Below, piece by piece: positions 5,201 through 7,906 of a stretch of DNA of 7,906 bases. The stretch lies in assembly GCA_020853835.1 (NCBI GenBank), contig JADYYC010000503.1, forward strand, positions 1 to 7,906, read 5' to 3'. The stretch's first letter is position 1; each line of letters opens with the position of its first letter. The position numbers were made by a program, and so were the translations under genes. Origin of the DNA: Anaerolineales bacterium (GTDB lineage Bacteria; Chloroflexota; Anaerolineae; Anaerolineales; UBA4823). Below the pieces are notes generated by a model. That model did no database searches. It was not told the DNA's origin and saw nothing but the letters and a program-made list of their open reading frames with translations.

Positions 5201-7906
5201 CACCTTCATGAGCGACGCGTCGCCCGCCGGCCAGACCGCCTGGCAGGCAGACGACCTGCTGCTCGTGCCGCTCCGCAGCGCCAGCGGCGACCCGCTCGGC
5301 CTGATCAGCGTCGATGCGCCGCTCGACGGCCAGCGCCCCGACCAACCCACCCTCGACACCCTGGAGATCTTCAGCAGCCAGGCAGGCCTGGTCATCGAAA
5401 ACCACCTCAGATTGCACAGCCTGAAAACCCAGGTGGATGAAATCGAAGGTCAGCTCGCCCAGGCGCACGAGGCCGCCCAGGCCGCCCAGGCGCACCTGCC
5501 AGTGCTGCTTCACAAAGATCTCGAACAGACCCTGGCAATCCAGCGGCTGGGGCAGCGCGCCCGGCGCATCCAGGCGGGGCTGGATATCTCATCGATCGCC
5601 GGGGGCCAGCTCAGCCGGGAGCAGTTGTTCGCCGCCGTGGGCCGCGAGCTGCTGGCGCGCATGGACTTCCATTTCGTCTTGATGGCCGAACCGACGCGCG
5701 GCGGGCTCTCCCTGCTGGACACGTTTGGCAGCCTCTCCGGCGACGTGAACCTGAAAGCTCTGTTGGGACAGAAGAACCCGCTCCGGCACGTCATCCAGAC
5801 CGGGGAGGCGCTGCTGGTGGGCAATCTGAACGACTTCGAGGAATGGGAAAACACCCCGCTCTTGCGGGCGCTGGATGCGCGCAGCTTTGTGTGCCTGCCC
5901 ATCCAGGAGGTCGGCCTGGCGCCGGAAGACGGACATGGCTTCGCGCAGCGACAAAAGGCGCAAGCCGCCCTCCTGGCAGTCAACCGCTTTGCGACGGCGC
6001 AATTTGCAGACGAGGACGAGCAGCTCTTTGATTTGATCGCCCGCCAGATCGCGGCCGCCTTGCACAATTTGGACTTCCTCGAGACCACCTCCCGCCGCCT
6101 GCGCGAGGTGAACCTGCTGCTCGAATTCAGCCAGCAGCTCGGCAGCCTCGACCCTGCCAGCCTGGTCGCCACCCTGCTGGAAAGCGCTATACAGGCGGTC
6201 CCGGCGGCCCAGTTTGCGATGGTCGCCCTCTGGGATCAGCGGACCGGCCTGCTCGCGCCCCACTCGTCGGCCGGTTACGCCGAGCCGGATGAGCTGATGC
6301 GCGTGCGGTACGAGCCAGGCGAGGGGCTGCCCGGACAGGTGTTCGAGCGCCGCCGGGCGCTCAACCTGGAGACCGTGGACTTTGCGGCTCATTACAACCT
6401 CCGCCCCGGCAACCTCCTGCACTATCGCAACGCCACTGCGGGCCGCCTGCCGGTCTCCAGCCTGGCGGTTCCCATCATGGCGGGGACGATCCTGAGCGAA
6501 GCGCAGGCCGGGCCGGCCCCTGCCCACCCTCCAGCCGAGGAGGGACGCCAGCGCCCGCTCGGCGTGCTCGTCATGGACAACGCCAGCGAGACGAACGCCT
6601 TTACGGACGACGACCTGGCGATCCTCGCCTCCCTGGCGCAGCAGACCGCCCTGACGCTCGAGAACGCCAGCCTCTACCAGGCTTCGGAACAGCGCTCCAA
6701 CCAGCTTCAGGCGCTGACCAGCGCCTCGACCCAGATCACGGCCAGCCTGGAGAAGGAATTCCTCATCACCGGGTTGTTGGATCAACTCCAGACCCTGGTG
6801 CCTTTCGACACCGGCACGCTCTGGCTGCGGCACGAGACCCGCGCCGCGGACCGCATGGCCATCTATGCGGCCCTCGGGTTCGAGGACAACGACCAGCGCA
6901 CCGGCCTGACGGTGGACGTCGAGGACAGCCGCCTGATGGATGAGATGATCCGCACCGAGAAGCCGATTTACGTCCCCGACGTGCGGCGGGACGAGCGCTT
7001 CCAAACGATGTTGGTCGACAGCGAGCTGGCCGATCTGTACGAAGAAGCCTCCCCCTCCGCGGCGGCCAACCCGGAGCGCCTTTCCTGGCTCGGCGTCCCC
7101 CTCATTTCCTCCGGGCGGGTGAGCGGGGTGATCGCGCTCGAAAAGGCCGAAGCCGATTTCTACGGCGAGGACGACCTGCGCGTCGCGGCGACCTTTGCCG
7201 CCCAGGCCGCCGCAGGGATCGAGAACGCCAACCTTTACCAGGAATCGGTGGCGCGCGCCCGGGAGCTCGACCAGCAATCTCAGACCCTGACCTCCCTCAA
7301 CCGCCTGTCCGGCGAGTTGAGCGGATCGCTCAACGCCGATCTCATCCTGACCTATGCCACGCGTGAATTTCTGCAATTGCTCCCCTGTTCGACCGCCACC
7401 ACGCTGGTGTATCACGGACAGGCTGAGGAAGCCCGCGCGGGCGAGGCGGACGGGGGCAGTTACTACGTCCTGCAAGCTGAAAGCAGCCGTGAAAAGCTGC
7501 CCAGCGCCAAATTTACGCCCGGCTCCGTCCTCCCCGACGCGCCGATCTTCCGCCGCCTCAGCGAATCGCTGGGGATCTTCAACACCGACGACGCCGGGCG
7601 CGAGCCGGAACTGGGCGAGATCGCGCCCTTCCTGGCCGAGCGCGGGGCGCGCGGCTTATTGGTCATCCCCATCGCCAGCGGCGGCGCCGACGAGTTCCAG
7701 GAGGACAGCCGGCGCTTTCACGGGCTGATGCTGGTGCAGCACGACCAGCCTCACCGGTACGAGCCGGAAGACATCGAACTGGCGCGCACGATTTGCAACC
7801 AGGTCGCCACCGCCCTGCAAAACGCGCGCCTGTTCGAAGAGACGCGCGTGCTGACCGAGCACCTTGAAATGCGCGTCCAGCAGCGCACCGCCGAGCTGGC
7901 GCGCGA
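2226..7906 (+). CDS. Giant membrane-anchored PAS / nine-GAF sensor, probable histidine kinase (3' end outside window)
   Basis: From ATG 2226 the frame is open for 1893 codons to the window edge. Residues 7-28 are a strongly hydrophobic helix (LGLILIFLGVVFVAATLVFL) followed by R29 and a Pro-rich linker (about 33-54); almost nothing precedes the helix, so it looks like a signal anchor with the rest in the cytoplasm. Residues 55-146 resemble a PAS domain (VLLVESGGRVAYINQAGREY). Nine GAF modules follow, each opening with a helix of the VSRELNRTLDLNHLL type and closing with a motif ending at residue 344 (NNAVLYE), 517 (IENAALV), 691 (IERSSLA), 869 (LGNALRY), 1063 (IENHLRL), 1285 (LHNLDFL), 1484 (LENASLY), 1671 (IENANLY) and 1870 (LQNARLF). 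Residues 1066-1111 form an extended, probably coiled-coil linker before GAF6. The visible end (HLEMRVQQRTAELAR) is the kind of helix that leads into a HisKA domain, or into further GAF modules. No phytochrome-type chromophore cysteine motif is evident and ligands are unknown. No catalytic domain is visible, so kinase function is inferred from architecture and the adjacent response regulator. There is no good Shine-Dalgarno; translation may be coupled to the regulator. Confidence 0.9.
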   Translation, partial: MFELSPAVLGLILIFLGVVFVAATLVFLRFSARPNPVPRQPVPPPATAQIPPHQDAVLLVESGGRVAYINQAGREYFNAWEDEPNLESLARRTRPSENFLMLCASEGQTRFSLNGRFVEATSYFAPGLPSNGSGHKGGMLVTLHKPRLVLEGGGSLQPAAAGLGDETPALLQDGELAPQALQIFTELSQAMAANLDLKATLLTILESVERLLPSDILEITVWDPDDQLLVPYRLVGLPGLDRQLEMASYRYDASTGYTGYLVSRREPLLVQDINTFREARPVFDRQRYPFQSYLGVPLLVAGNLVGTLELASLAKESYQESDLEVANLLSRQAAIAVNNAVLYELEHKRSTELAGLAGLAQTISSITDPQDLFTRLIESISPLIPVEVLGFLLYDENRHILRGQPPFVGILDSVVEWYQTMVPADSRAEEFLRSGQSIITEDATEDERFQLLDLHHLAQASGIREAVLFPLASGGHTLGFLLTARKRDGASFDANDHRFLAIIGGQVAPIIENAALVQQSRQRANRAETLRRIASLTSSTATMDEILKYSLVDLARLLQGDVAAILLFDENRGELRLHKASTFGVSPEVEALLGRFSTSAPDIELTSFASLKSALVEDLIETSEASPLHRLLADEMHIRSAISVPLVARERALGELILGSLREEFFLEGDLQTVTIAAGQLAAAIERSSLATQTDQSLRQRVDQLTAITQVSRELNRTLDLNHLLERVYAETLRSTRADCGTLMLFKEIEPGSPALSARADQAPGGPEILLYVGDEPGTALHPLEQQVLQGGEVQVVEDFAAQAAQTPLQPPHEAVRSSLIIPIAYQGQVVGLLHLHSKSPGRFGQPEQEIGEAFAIQAAIALGNALRYRDQIQRGEQLRRRVETLSNLLDVSQALQSEQPLEYILETFAQAIQASTQFQAVLISLLREDTGQLERVASAGISASLMAELRDHPQSWSSIQKLLDPAFQTGRVYFIPSEEAHFVPPEVHTVHTFMSDASPAGQTAWQADDLLLVPLRSASGDPLGLISVDAPLDGQRPDQPTLDTLEIFSSQAGLVIENHLRLHSLKTQVDEIEGQLAQAHEAAQAAQAHLPVLLHKDLEQTLAIQRLGQRARRIQAGLDISSIAGGQLSREQLFAAVGRELLARMDFHFVLMAEPTRGGLSLLDTFGSLSGDVNLKALLGQKNPLRHVIQTGEALLVGNLNDFEEWENTPLLRALDARSFVCLPIQEVGLAPEDGHGFAQRQKAQAALLAVNRFATAQFADEDEQLFDLIARQIAAALHNLDFLETTSRRLREVNLLLEFSQQLGSLDPASLVATLLESAIQAVPAAQFAMVALWDQRTGLLAPHSSAGYAEPDELMRVRYEPGEGLPGQVFERRRALNLETVDFAAHYNLRPGNLLHYRNATAGRLPVSSLAVPIMAGTILSEAQAGPAPAHPPAEEGRQRPLGVLVMDNASETNAFTDDDLAILASLAQQTALTLENASLYQASEQRSNQLQALTSASTQITASLEKEFLITGLLDQLQTLVPFDTGTLWLRHETRAADRMAIYAALGFEDNDQRTGLTVDVEDSRLMDEMIRTEKPIYVPDVRRDERFQTMLVDSELADLYEEASPSAAANPERLSWLGVPLISSGRVSGVIALEKAEADFYGEDDLRVAATFAAQAAAGIENANLYQESVARARELDQQSQTLTSLNRLSGELSGSLNADLILTYATREFLQLLPCSTATTLVYHGQAEEARAGEADGGSYYVLQAESSREKLPSAKFTPGSVLPDAPIFRRLSESLGIFNTDDAGREPELGEIAPFLAERGARGLLVIPIASGGADEFQEDSRRFHGLMLVQHDQPHRYEPEDIELARTICNQVATALQNARLFEETRVLTEHLEMRVQQRTAELAR
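3281..3305 (+). repeat. In-frame 9-base tandem repeat between GAF1 and GAF2
   Basis: GCTGGCCGG occurs at 3281-3289 and again at 3290-3298, followed by a partial copy GCTGGCT to 3305. In the sensor frame it encodes LAGLAGLA (residues 353-360), in the helix leading into GAF2. The unit is three codons, so copy-number change would keep the frame while altering helix length. Confidence 0.75.
5472..5489 (+). repeat. In-frame 9-base tandem repeat in the linker before GAF6
   Basis: GCCGCCCAG is present in two exact adjacent copies (5472-5480, 5481-5489) and encodes AAQAAQ within the alanine/glutamine-rich helical linker at residues 1066-1111. It keeps frame and lengthens the inter-module helix by three residues per copy. 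This could equally be ordinary low-complexity coiled-coil sequence. Confidence 0.65.

Noticed and set aside
5589..7475. A 628-residue antisense open frame
   Set aside because: It lies wholly opposite the sensor coding frame, whose GAF motifs are continuous here. Its translation is an Arg/Gly/Val-rich composition with no recognisable domain, as expected for a shadow frame in GC-rich DNA.

Overview
The window is GC-rich bacterial DNA with three co-directional genes on the + strand and almost no non-coding sequence. The combination of a response regulator carrying a worn GGDEF-like domain and a giant single-pass membrane protein built almost entirely of GAF domains is typical of Chloroflexota, especially Anaerolineae-like lineages. 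That assignment is an inference from protein architecture only; no rRNA or marker gene is present.

Layout. Positions 1-1236 encode a 411-residue protein with a C-terminal left-handed beta-helix (hexapeptide-repeat) domain, related to the GlmU-like nucleotidyltransferase/acyltransferase superfamily, and an N-terminal half I do not recognise. An 89-base gap follows, holding a strong Shine-Dalgarno and a weak promoter candidate. Positions 1326-2213 encode a response regulator with an intact receiver domain fused to a degenerate GGDEF domain (GGDNF). Twelve bases later, at 2226, an open frame begins that runs without a stop to the window end (at least 1893 residues). It has one N-terminal transmembrane helix, a Pro-rich linker, a PAS-like domain and nine consecutive GAF modules, and breaks off in a helix of the type that joins sensor modules to the next domain.

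How the genes may work together. The regulator and the giant sensor are probably co-transcribed and form a signalling pair: the sensor would gather cytoplasmic cues through its PAS and GAF modules at the membrane, and the regulator would be a phosphorylation target. The output domain of the sensor lies beyond the window, so calling it a histidine kinase is an inference. The beta-helix gene is separated by 89 bases and may be an independent unit.

The candidates for unusual biology are the nine-module GAF array, whose spacing and loop insertions change along its length, and the regulator whose cyclase domain has lost key residues. I saw no RNA genes, mobile elements, CRISPR arrays or convincing terminators.
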